Shown here: positions 17,157-25,055 of the stretch, one piece after another
How the letters are laid out: every line of letters begins with the position of its first letter
Position numbering within the stretch: position 1 is the first letter of the stretch
Source of the DNA: Anaerostipes butyraticus
GTDB taxonomy: Bacteria; Bacillota; Clostridia; Lachnospirales; Lachnospiraceae
DNA: 64,000 bases
Assembly: GCF_016586355.1 (NCBI RefSeq)
Contig: NZ_BLYI01000027.1
Location: 62,001-126,000 of the forward strand
Reading direction: 5' to 3'
The notes under the pieces: model-generated
The model's input: the letters and a program-made list of their open reading frames with translations, nothing else
The model's database searches: none
What the model was told of the DNA's origin: nothing
Translations under genes and position numbers: made by a program

Positions 17157-17924
17157 TTAAAGGCTCTTATGCAGTAATTCCAAAACAGTTTTCAGATCTT
17201 CCACACCCATCTGTCCTGGTGCAGATGCTTTCTTTGCTGCGCCAAATGTCAGCGCAGATCCGAATACCTCTCCGCAGAGACGGCTGATAACTCCGGTTCC
17301 TGCCATTGACATGGTGATGATCGGCCGGTCTGCATAATTAATATACATCTCTTCTGTAGCTGAAAGCAATGTTAAAACATCTTTTTTGCAAGTCGGCATA
17401 ACAGCGATCTTAGGAATATCCGCATTCAATTCCTGCATTTTCTGAAGTCTTCTCACGATCTCATCCTTTTCCGGTGTCTTATCGAAATCGTGATTGGAAG
17501 CTACCACTTTTACTCCGCACGCATGTGCGTTCTCTATAATCTCTTTTACAATCTCGTCTCCTGTAAATACTTCCACATCTACAAGATCTACATATCCGGA
17601 TTTTGCCGCCTGAATATTTAATTCTTTGTAAGGCTCCGGCTCAATTGCTTTTTCTCCGCCTTCTTTTGATGTACGGAATGTAAAGAGGATCGGCGTCTCT
17701 CCAAGAGCTTCCCTCAAATCTTTCAGAACATCTTCTACTTTATCAAACTCAAAAACATTCTCAAACCAGTCAACACGCCATTCCACCACATCGACCGGAA
17801 TGCTGTCAAAAGTTTTTGCTTCTGCGATGATTTCTTCTTTTGTTACTCCAACGATTGGAACACAGATTTTTGGAATTCCGGCTCCGATCTCAATATTTCT
17901 TACCTTTACCGTATTCATTGGCAC
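17157..17924 (-). CDS. aroD: Type I 3-dehydroquinate dehydratase
   Basis: Schiff-base enzyme that interconverts 3-dehydroquinate and 3-dehydroshikimate. It is 255 residues, typical of type I. His145 (SNHDFDKTP) and Lys172 (PKIAVMP) match the catalytic pair; EWRVDWFE near 48 and FTFRTSKEGG near 81 bind substrate, and MSMAGTG near 206 and SAPGQM near 234 are conserved. Placement with a YdiB-type dehydrogenase and YdiM-type carrier, as in E. coli, favours a role in using external quinate or shikimate, though it can also serve biosynthesis. AroD is downstream of the MFS gene by 33 bases. Confidence 0.95.
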   Translation of the reverse strand: MPMNTVKVRNIEIGAGIPKICVPIVGVTKEEIIAEAKTFDSIPVDVVEWRVDWFENVFEFDKVEDVLKDLREALGETPILFTFRTSKEGGEKAIEPEPYKELNIQAAKSGYVDLVDVEVFTGDEIVKEIIENAHACGVKVVASNHDFDKTPEKDEIVRRLQKMQELNADIPKIAVMPTCKKDVLTLLSATEEMYINYADRPIITMSMAGTGVISRLCGEVFGSALTFGAAKKASAPGQMGVEDLKTVLELLHKSL

Positions 17925-17957
17925 TTCCTCCTATTTCTTACCGATTGGCGATCCTTT

Positions 17958-19148
17958 TTATTTTGCAGATTCCTCTGCGTTTTTCAGCAGCACTCCATAT
18001 CTTGCATTTACAAAGACAGCCAGAAGCACACCAATGACTGTGATTACAATGTTCATAATGATAACCTGAGAAGAAGTCATCTTCGCAGCTGCTGTAAGAA
18101 TCGTATAATTACATAAACTTGACGCGATCATAACCAAACTTGTAATCGTTCCTTTGATTTTCGGGAACAGGTCGTTAACAACAGCTGTTGCCATCTGGAG
18201 AACTCCTCCTGCTGCAGCATAACCGATTACAAAAGCACCAACATAACAGATCATCGGTGATTTGATCAGATATACAAGAACAAGCATCACTGCTGAAATC
18301 GCCGGATAAATTACCAGGAATCTTACCTGTTTAAATTTTGTGATCAGAAGACTTGTTACAACCAGCGCTACCATTGTTCCTGCTGAATAGTATGTCTGCA
18401 TCATAGATACACTCTCAGATGGGATTCCAGCCACATCATTGGCAAATGTCTGTGCGCAGTTTAACCATAACTGGAATGTAGCTGTACTTGTAAATCCAAT
18501 CAGAATCAAAGCAATGCTCTCGATTGAGAAATGAGCATTCTTCAGATTGCTGATAAAAGATTCTGACTTTCCGCTTTCAGATGCTGCAGGAAGCGGTGCA
18601 AAAATCGCAAGGATTCCAAGAACTGCAATCACAATACCGCATACCAGTGGAAGCATCAGATAAGACATGCTTGTTCCTGCTGCTACTCCAAGGAAGAAAG
18701 GCATTAACAGCTGTGCAACAGAAATAAAGAATTTAATTCCCATTGTAGCAATACCTGTATACTTATAAATAATCTCAGCAACTGCAGGATATGTAGCGGT
18801 ATCAAGGAAAGAGTTTGCGATTCCTCCTAAAACTGCCGCAATATAAGCAATCGTTGTGTTTGGTGAGAACGCGATTCCTACAAAAAAGATAACATAAGAA
18901 GCGCATCCAATCAATACAGAAAGACGGCGTCCCAGTTTATCAGACAATGGTCCTGCAAATGGAAGGGAAATCAGACGTCCCAGTCCTAATGCCGCAGCGA
19001 TGGATGTTACTGCCATTACATCATTTAATCCCCACTGCTCAGAAAGCATTTCTTTTACAACCTGCTGACTTAAAATGGAGCATCCAATTCCATGTATGAA
19101 ATAGTTTAAATAAAGAATTAACGCACTCGGTAAATATTTTTTATCCAT
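17958..19148 (-). CDS. MFS transporter of the YdiM/YdiN type
   Basis: A 396-residue, twelve-helix major facilitator. The segments LYLNYFIHGIG at the N-terminus, PFAGPLSDKLGRR near 63 and GGIANSFLDTATYP near 108 closely recall E. coli YdiM, which lies next to ydiB and aroD in that species. The motif GPLSDKLGRR is the MFS A-motif. Import of quinate or shikimate is inferred from this conserved neighbourhood. It lies between the ydiB-like gene (37-base gap upstream) and aroD, so the three probably share a transcript. Confidence 0.88.
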   Translation of the reverse strand: MDKKYLPSALILYLNYFIHGIGCSILSQQVVKEMLSEQWGLNDVMAVTSIAAALGLGRLISLPFAGPLSDKLGRRLSVLIGCASYVIFFVGIAFSPNTTIAYIAAVLGGIANSFLDTATYPAVAEIIYKYTGIATMGIKFFISVAQLLMPFFLGVAAGTSMSYLMLPLVCGIVIAVLGILAIFAPLPAASESGKSESFISNLKNAHFSIESIALILIGFTSTATFQLWLNCAQTFANDVAGIPSESVSMMQTYYSAGTMVALVVTSLLITKFKQVRFLVIYPAISAVMLVLVYLIKSPMICYVGAFVIGYAAAGGVLQMATAVVNDLFPKIKGTITSLVMIASSLCNYTILTAAAKMTSSQVIIMNIVITVIGVLLAVFVNARYGVLLKNAEESAK

Positions 19149-19185
19149 TTTTTATGATTCCTCTCAATTTTTCCTAATTCGTATT

Positions 19186-20061
19186 TTAGTCGTATTTAAT
19201 ATCCAGTACTTCTTTCATATGATCGATCGGCATATGTTTTCCTGTCCACAGATGGAATGCCGCATCTCCCTGGAATAACATCATTCCAAGACCGTTCATT
19301 GTCTTGCATCCTGCTTCTTTTGCCATCTTAAGAAGTGCTGTCTCTCTTGGAGCATAAATTGTATCAGTTACGATCAGGTCCGGGCGGAAGAAAGATTTAT
19401 CCGGCACAACAGACTGTCCTTCCATCGGTTTCATTCCAACGCCAGTTGCCTGTGCAAATAAGTAACTGTCCTCAATTTCTTCTCTTAACTTTTCTTTGTC
19501 ATCCAGATCATAAAGGTTTACGATACAATCTGTATTCGCGCGGATCTTTTCTACTGTTCTTTCTGCGTTCTCCCAGAATTTATCTTTAATATTGAAGATT
19601 GACATTTCTTTCACACCATCCAGTGCTGCCTGGATTTCAATTGCTGTTGCAGCTCCTCCTGCTCCGGCAATTGTCATTTTTTTGCCAATCACATCAATAT
19701 CATTGTCTTTTAATGACTGCATATAACCGATTCCGTCTGTGATATGTCCGATCAGTTTTCCATGATCATTTACAATTGTGTTGACAGCGCCAGCCATTTC
19801 TGCAGCTGGTGAAAGTTCATCCAGATACTGTCCTACAACTGTCTTATTCGGCATAGATACGTTAGATCCTACCATTTTTAAAGCTCTCAGACCTTTGATC
19901 GCATCTTCCAGAGTGTCATTGTCAACCTCAAACGCAAGATATGCGTAATCCAGTCCTAATGTAGCAAATGCTTCATTGTGCATTGCCGGTGAGCTGGAAT
20001 GTCTGATCGGATAAGCCATCAGACCGATCAGTTCTGTGTGTCCTGTAATTCTTTCTGCCAT
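19186..20061 (-). CDS. ydiB: Quinate/shikimate dehydrogenase, YdiB type
   Basis: A 291-residue AroE-family dehydrogenase. The N-terminal ELIGLMAYPIRHS.SPAMHN, VSMPNK, GVGMKP and LWTGK blocks look like E. coli YdiB, which oxidises both quinate and shikimate, rather than biosynthetic AroE. Catalytic Lys73 and Asp109 are present, and GAGGAA is the nucleotide loop (near 133). After it the sequence is FNIKDKF where YdiB has FNRRDEF: the aspartate that can hold the NAD ribose is kept (Asp160), while the arginines that favour NADP are lost, so NAD use is inferred. It heads the minus-strand operon running to dctP and is divergent from LysR 2. Biosynthetic shikimate dehydrogenase remains an alternative. 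Confidence 0.85.
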   Translation of the reverse strand: MAERITGHTELIGLMAYPIRHSSSPAMHNEAFATLGLDYAYLAFEVDNDTLEDAIKGLRALKMVGSNVSMPNKTVVGQYLDELSPAAEMAGAVNTIVNDHGKLIGHITDGIGYMQSLKDNDIDVIGKKMTIAGAGGAATAIEIQAALDGVKEMSIFNIKDKFWENAERTVEKIRANTDCIVNLYDLDDKEKLREEIEDSYLFAQATGVGMKPMEGQSVVPDKSFFRPDLIVTDTIYAPRETALLKMAKEAGCKTMNGLGMMLFQGDAAFHLWTGKHMPIDHMKEVLDIKYD

Positions 20062-20196
20062 TTTCTTTTTCTCCTTTATATCTTCATTTTTTTGTTTACG
20101 TTACTCTCACCCAAAAGTTAATTTTTTAACAACCTTACGTCCCTCATTATATACGAATTGAACTGATACTTCTAATATATCTTTTCATGATTATTA

Positions 20197-20254
20197 ATAG
20201 CTTTTTGCTATCATTTGTGTTAAACTGATAGCAGATGATATATTTTTTGATAGC
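20197..20254. promoter_or_regulatory. Cluster of GCTATCA/TGATAGC half-sites in the ydiB-LysR 2 divergent region
   Basis: ATAGC (20197-20201), GCTATCA (20207-20213), TGATAGC (20226-20232) and TGATAGC (20248-20254). The first two form ATAGC-TTTTT-GCTAT; the second and third form an inverted pair 12 bases apart; the last two are direct repeats 22 bases apart. They overlap a plausible LysR promoter (TTGTGT at 20215-20220, TATATT at 20239-20244). This is likely the binding site of the adjacent LysR protein, for autoregulation and for control of the quinate-type operon. Confidence 0.6.
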
Positions 20255-20280
20255 GAATCAGAAAGGATAGGATAAATGAC

Positions 20281-21171
20281 ATGAATTTAAATCAGCTGTA
20301 TTATTTCCAAAAAGTTGCTGTGCTGCAGCACTACCACCAGGCCGCAAAAGAACTGAATATTTCTCAGCCGAGCCTAAGCCGTTCTATTTCCAACCTGGAA
20401 GATGAACTCGGTCTGAAACTCTTTGTTAAAAAGGGGCGGAATATTGAACTGACCAAATATGGACATCTTTTTTTAGAGCATGTTAACCGCATTTTGGAGG
20501 AAGTAAAAATTACACTGGATAAGATGCATTCCCTCTCCTCTTCCTCCGGCGGTCATATTGATATCGGGTATGTATTTCCTCTGGCCAAATCCTATATTCC
20601 TCATATGGTACGCAGTTTTTTAAATAAGGATCATAACCATGAGATTACATTCTCTTTAAGCCAGGAGATTACAAAAGAGCTGATCACAGCCCTTAAAACA
20701 GAAAAATATGATGTTATCTTTGGCTCAAAAGTTCCAGACGAAACCGAAATTGAATTTATTCCTGTTGTAAATCAGGAAATGGTCATCATCACACCTCCGG
20801 GACACCCATTAAAATATAAGAAGCCTCTGGTTCTGGAAGATTTGATGGACTATCCTGTCATTGGTTATGACCGGACCTCCGGACTGGGACAGTACACGAC
20901 TTCTATTTATAAGCAGAATCATATGAAACCATCCATCGCATTTGAAACCTCCGATGAAAATGCGATCGCAGCCCTTGTGGCAGAAAATTTTGGAATCGGT
21001 TTTGTCGCACATGTAGAATCTCTGAAAGAATATAATGTAGATATTCTTCATTTAGATAATGTCAAACCATACCATACTGTCTATATGGCATATTTAAAAG
21101 ATCATCCCAGAATACCGGCAGTACAAAAATTTATTGATTTCGTTCAGGAAACCATAGATAAAATTTATTGA
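20281..21171 (+). CDS. LysR-family transcriptional regulator (module 2)
   Basis: A 296-residue LysR protein with an N-terminal helix-turn-helix (HYHQAAKELNISQPSLSRSISNLEDELG, about 17-45) and a C-terminal effector domain. It is divergent from ydiB and followed by enoate reductase 2, so it is placed to control both the minus-strand quinate-type operon and the reductase. The start ATG lies 8-14 bases after an AAAGGATAGGA stretch. It is a paralogue of the regulator at 6968. The ligand is probably an intermediate shared by the operon (inference). Confidence 0.9.
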   Translation: MNLNQLYYFQKVAVLQHYHQAAKELNISQPSLSRSISNLEDELGLKLFVKKGRNIELTKYGHLFLEHVNRILEEVKITLDKMHSLSSSSGGHIDIGYVFPLAKSYIPHMVRSFLNKDHNHEITFSLSQEITKELITALKTEKYDVIFGSKVPDETEIEFIPVVNQEMVIITPPGHPLKYKKPLVLEDLMDYPVIGYDRTSGLGQYTTSIYKQNHMKPSIAFETSDENAIAALVAENFGIGFVAHVESLKEYNVDILHLDNVKPYHTVYMAYLKDHPRIPAVQKFIDFVQETIDKIY

Positions 21172-21190
21172 TTTTCAAAAAAATATCAAT

Positions 21191-21219
21191 TTGTTAAATA
21201 TTTGACCAGATGTTATAAT
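21191..21219 (+). promoter_or_regulatory. Sigma-A-type promoter of enoate reductase 2
   Basis: TTGTTA (21191-21196), a 17-base spacer and a perfect TATAAT (21214-21219). The ATG used is at 21308, after TTTTGGAGG, leaving a leader of about 80 bases. Confidence 0.75.
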
Positions 21220-21307
21220 GATTTCATCGAAACACACCCAAAAAGTTTTTATATACAGCCTCATAAAGAAAACAAAATTCGTTTATTTTTTTGGAGGTTC
21301 CAATTCT

Positions 21308-23305
21308 ATGAAATCTAATTATAAGAATATTTTTTCACCACTGACAATTAAAAACATGACAATGAAAAACCGCATCATGATGACTCCAATGGGAACAAAC
21401 TATGGAGAACAGACAGGCGAAATGAGCTTTTTGCATATTAACTATTATGAAGAAAGAGCAAAAGGCGGCGTAGGACTGATCATGGTAGAGAATGCAAGTG
21501 TAGATTCTCCTCTTGGATCAAACGGTACTACCCAGATTCGAATTGACCATGATAACTTCATGCCTCGCTTTTTTAAACTTTGTGAAACGATTCACTCTCA
21601 TGGAGCATGTATTGGTCTGCAGTTAAATCATGCCGGAGCTTCTGCTCAGTCTAAAAGAACAAATATGCAGCCGGTATCTGCCTCCGACATTCCTTCCAAA
21701 GAAGGCGGAGAAATCCCTCGCCCTCTGGAAAAAGATGAGATTTATGCAATCGTAAAAAAATATGGAGAAGCTGCTGCCCGCGCTCAGGCTGCCGGATTTG
21801 ACTGTGTGGAAATCCATGCGGGACATTCCTACCTGATCAGCCAGTTTATGTCTCCTACGACCAATAAGAGAACAGACGAATTCGGCGGATGTCCGGAAAA
21901 CAGGGCCCGTTTCGCAAAACTGGTCATTGAAGAAGTCCGCAGACAGGTGGGACCGATGTTCCCAATCTTCGTGCGTCTCAGCGCTGATGAGTTCGTAGAA
22001 GGCGGAAATACACTGGAAGATACATTGGAGCTCATTTCCTATTTTGAAAAAGAAGTGGATGCTTTTGATGTATCCGCAGGATTAAACAGTTCTATCCAGT
22101 ATCAGATCGATGCAAATTATCTGAAAGACGGATGGAGATCTTATATGGCAAAAGCCGTAAGAGAAAAATATGGAAAACCATGTATTACTATGGGAAATAT
22201 CCGTGACCCGAGAGTCGCAGATGATATCCTCGGCAGAGGTGACGCTGACATCATCGGAATGGGCCGCGGACTGATCGCAGACCCTCACTGGGTGAAAAAA
22301 GTTGCCACTGGCAGAGAAGATGAAATCAGAAAATGTATTTCCTGCAACATCGGATGTGCCGGAAACCGTATCGGCGTAAACCGTCCGATCCGCTGTACTA
22401 TCAATCCGACTGTTAACTCAGGATATGATTATAAAAAGCACAAAGTAAATAAGCCTTGCAATGTTGTTGTAATTGGCGGAGGAACCGCAGGACTGGAAGC
22501 TGCCTGTACAGCTGCCGAAGTCGGATGTACAACTTTCTTATTTGAGAAAAAAGATGTACTGGGCGGATTATCCGTAGAAATCTCCAAGATTCCGGATAAA
22601 AAACGTCTGGGAGACTTTCCGGCATACCTGGTAAACCGCGCTTCCAAGCTTACCAACCTGTTTATCTTTAAAGGACAGGAAGCAACTCTGCCGCTGATCA
22701 AGGCGCTTCACCCGAATATTATTGTGAACGCTACCGGATCTAATCCGCTGCTTCCGCCGATCAAGGGACTGCATGACCATATCGATAAGGAAGGCTCCAA
22801 AGTCGCTTCTATCGCCGGCATGATCAACAGCCTGGCTGAATATCCGGAAGACTGCTCCGGCAAAAAAGTCGTTGTAATCGGAGGCGGCGCTGTAGGTCTT
22901 GATGTCGTTGAATATTTCGCTCCAAAAGGCGCTGATGTCAGCATTGTGGAAATGATGCCTCAGATCGGTAAAGATCTGGACCCTGTTTCCAAGTGCGGCA
23001 CTAACGCTTTGATGAAGAAATACAATGTAAATCAGATGCCGAATACTGCTCTCTGTGAAGTTAAAGCAGATTCCTTCGTTGTAAAAGCCGGAGAAGAAGA
23101 AAAAGAACTGCCATTCGACTATGGATTCGTATGTCTTGGAATGCGCGCCAATGCGCCGATCCTTGATGAAGTCAGAGAGGCTTTCGCAGACACTGACGTG
23201 GAAATTCTTAATATCGGTGACAGTGTACGCGCAAGAAGAATCATCGACGGCGTTCAGGAAGGACATAACATTTTAAGTACTCTTGCAGATATGGATTATC
23301 TGTAG
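21308..23305 (+). CDS. Old Yellow Enzyme-type FMN/FAD/4Fe-4S enoate reductase 2
   Basis: A 665-residue paralogue of the enzyme at 7991. The start at 21308 (MKSNYKN) is chosen because GGAGG lies just upstream and the -10 at 21214-21219 would sit inside the leader of a start at 21218. The FMN barrel (NRIMMTPMGTNYGE; HSYLISQFMSP..NKRTDEFGG) is followed by the cysteine motif CISCNIGC...RC and two dinucleotide-binding motifs (VVVIGGGTAGLEAA, VVVIGGGAVGLDVV). One difference from copy 1 is HAGHSYL in place of QAGHGYL by the active site, which may change the substrate. It probably reduces the C=C of an unsaturated carboxylate with NADH, fitting an electron-sink role beside ydiB and aroD. Substrate is unproven. 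Confidence 0.88.
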   Translation: MKSNYKNIFSPLTIKNMTMKNRIMMTPMGTNYGEQTGEMSFLHINYYEERAKGGVGLIMVENASVDSPLGSNGTTQIRIDHDNFMPRFFKLCETIHSHGACIGLQLNHAGASAQSKRTNMQPVSASDIPSKEGGEIPRPLEKDEIYAIVKKYGEAAARAQAAGFDCVEIHAGHSYLISQFMSPTTNKRTDEFGGCPENRARFAKLVIEEVRRQVGPMFPIFVRLSADEFVEGGNTLEDTLELISYFEKEVDAFDVSAGLNSSIQYQIDANYLKDGWRSYMAKAVREKYGKPCITMGNIRDPRVADDILGRGDADIIGMGRGLIADPHWVKKVATGREDEIRKCISCNIGCAGNRIGVNRPIRCTINPTVNSGYDYKKHKVNKPCNVVVIGGGTAGLEAACTAAEVGCTTFLFEKKDVLGGLSVEISKIPDKKRLGDFPAYLVNRASKLTNLFIFKGQEATLPLIKALHPNIIVNATGSNPLLPPIKGLHDHIDKEGSKVASIAGMINSLAEYPEDCSGKKVVVIGGGAVGLDVVEYFAPKGADVSIVEMMPQIGKDLDPVSKCGTNALMKKYNVNQMPNTALCEVKADSFVVKAGEEEKELPFDYGFVCLGMRANAPILDEVREAFADTDVEILNIGDSVRARRIIDGVQEGHNILSTLADMDYL

Positions 23306-23343
23306 AAATTCTCTATCCTCTATATATAGTATAACTCATGGAA

Positions 23344-23377
23344 AAGAGCCATGAAATCTGCGGGTTTCATGGCTCTT
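23344..23377. terminator. Strong hairpin after enoate reductase 2
   Basis: AAGAGCCATGAAA (23344-23356) and TTTCATGGCTCTT (23365-23377) form a perfect 13-bp stem with an 8-base loop. T-runs are short on both strands, so termination is likely but not certain. Confidence 0.65.
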
Positions 23378-23382
23378 CCCAA

Positions 23383-23899
23383 CTATAAATATTTTTTCAT
23401 TACTGCTTTCTTCATATCCAAATAAGGCTGATATTTATCCTTTTCAAACAGCAATACCTCTTCTTTTTCTGCATCTTGAAGAGACAAACTTTCTCCATTA
23501 TCCATATAAGTCCAAACCTATCTGCGTTTCCCTGTATAATTCAGGCATACTGGTGTCTGCTCGATATTTTCCATAAGTCATACTAACCGGAATATATACA
23601 TACTGATCTTCACTAAAATGTGAATTTTTCACTTTACGTAAAAATAATATATATTCTTCTCCTCTTGCCATCGGCGTGTATCCTTCCTGACACAGCACAG
23701 GGTTTGTAAATCCTGTACAATTTACCGGTTCAAATAAGTGTATTTTCTCTCCCGATTTAATAGTTCCTTTCCAACATTTTATCACGTCTGCCTGAGACAA
23801 AATACATTCTGTATAGATTGTTTTCTTTACAGACTTTGTTTCGGCGTATCGATCGGATAGTGGAAGTCCCCCCCTTCCCTTATCCTTCATGAAATGCAC
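23383..23899 (-). pseudogene. Broken hypothetical gene (frameshift near 23500)
   Basis: One open frame covers 23899-23498 (133 codons) and ends in a TAA. A second frame starts at an overlapping ATG (23505) and runs 40 codons to 23383. Together they would make one protein of about 175 residues, so a frameshift is likely. The visible core (TECILSQADVIKCWKGTIKSG..., then MARGEEYILFLRKV) has the look of a secreted beta-rich protein seen in Firmicutes with no assigned role. The apparent start is GTG with no ribosome-binding site, and no signal peptide is present, so the 5' end also seems lost. It directly follows esterase 2. Confidence 0.55.
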
Positions 23900-23901
23900 A
23901 G

Positions 23902-24825
23902 CTAATTACGGTATGGGTCAGATACACAGCGGTTTATGAAATCAATTACCACATCTTTCACTGCCTGGCACCAGAACAGGCTCCCTCCGTGGTCCGCCCC
24001 TTTTACCTGATAGAATTCCACCGGGTCAATCTTTAATTCTTTTAACCGTTCATATAAAATCACACTCTGGCCAAACGGCACCTGCGTATCTTTAGAACCG
24101 TGCAGGATCAGCAGCGGCGGTATGTTCTGACGCTCCTTAAAATAAGCAACCGGAGAACAGCGGTACGCCAGTTCCGGTTTGTCCACTACATCATATCCTC
24201 CGATTTCCAAGCCTTCCGGTGAATGTTCTCCTCTGTGCTCCACCAGAGACGGTTCATAATTCATCTGTTCCAGATGCGTCGGGCCGTAAAAATCAATACA
24301 GCCTCTTAGTGCCGGAAGCGGTGTTCCTTCATCATCCAGCCGTCCATCTTCCCATGTGGCCAGGCTGCAGAGAGCCGTATGTCCGCCGGAGGAATCTCCC
24401 GCCAGAAAAATGTTATTGATATCAATCGGATATGCCGGTGCGTGCTGTACCAGATAACGCACGGCGCTTTTGGCATCCTGCACCTGAGCCGGAAACGGCG
24501 CCAGCGTACTTGGTCTGTACTGTACAATAGCTGCGGCAACCCCTGATTTTACAATCTCATAGAGATCCATCACATGATTGTTCATGGACTGTTCTTTCCA
24601 CGCAGAACCCTGGATAAACACCAGCAGAGGATATTTTTCCTCCTCATGTCCCTGGTGCACCGGGAAAATAAACCTGATATGCAGTTCCTTCCCGTCTTTT
24701 ACAGCATATACCGGCTGAATATCCTGTACTTTTGGCTCTATATTGTTTTGGTCTCCCTGAAGTACTTTCATCCCTTCGGATGATTTTTCGGATTCCGGGA
24801 AATCTTCGAATTTCTGTGTCGTCAT
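23902..24825 (-). CDS. Alpha/beta hydrolase, BD-FAE/lipase-like esterase 2
   Basis: About 307 residues from the ATG at 24825 (AGGTG lies 6 bases upstream); a TTG ten codons earlier has no better site. The catalytic serine is Ser145 in GDSSGG; the aspartate is in HGSKDTQVP and the histidine in GADHGGS. The oxyanion region reads FIQGSAW instead of the usual HGGGW. Members of this group remove acetyl, feruloyl or other acyl groups from plant-derived esters. It is only distantly related to esterase 1 at 16154, so the island has two unlike esterases. It is convergent with enoate reductase 2. Confidence 0.83.
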   Translation of the reverse strand: MTTQKFEDFPESEKSSEGMKVLQGDQNNIEPKVQDIQPVYAVKDGKELHIRFIFPVHQGHEEEKYPLLVFIQGSAWKEQSMNNHVMDLYEIVKSGVAAAIVQYRPSTLAPFPAQVQDAKSAVRYLVQHAPAYPIDINNIFLAGDSSGGHTALCSLATWEDGRLDDEGTPLPALRGCIDFYGPTHLEQMNYEPSLVEHRGEHSPEGLEIGGYDVVDKPELAYRCSPVAYFKERQNIPPLLILHGSKDTQVPFGQSVILYERLKELKIDPVEFYQVKGADHGGSLFWCQAVKDVVIDFINRCVSDPYRN

Positions 24826-24965
24826 ACGTTTCACCTGACATTCCTTTCTGCACAAAATATCTGCTTATTTCTTCATATTCTGATATTTTCATGATTTATT
24901 TTACTACATTCCAATAAAACAGCGCAAGTTTCCTTTATCTTCCATATATTAACCTGCGGTCATAC

Positions 24966-24994
24966 TTGACATTTTCTTCCTGTCCTTATAAAAT
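24966..24994 (+). promoter_or_regulatory. Promoter of the MarR-YczE/kinase operon
   Basis: Perfect TTGACA (24966-24971), a 17-base spacer and TAAAAT (24989-24994), with the operator immediately downstream. Confidence 0.8.
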
Positions 24995-25004
24995 AGTCTA
25001 TGCC

Positions 25005-25037
25005 AATAATTAGAATCCTAATTATTAGAATCCTATT
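25005..25037. promoter_or_regulatory. MarR-type operator, palindrome plus second copy
   Basis: AATAATTAG (25005-25013) and CTAATTATT (25018-25026) form a perfect inverted repeat around AATC. The core TTAGAATCCTAA resembles the SlyA/MarR box. A second, less perfect TTAGAATCCTATT begins at about 25025. The site covers the expected transcription start, which suggests autorepression by MarR. Confidence 0.8.
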
Positions 25038-25055
25038 TTTATTCAGGAGGACCTT

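Noticed and set aside
21218-21307. Longer start of enoate reductase 2 (30 extra codons)
   Set aside because: The -10 sits directly in front of it, the extra residues do not match copy 1, and GGAGG supports 21308.
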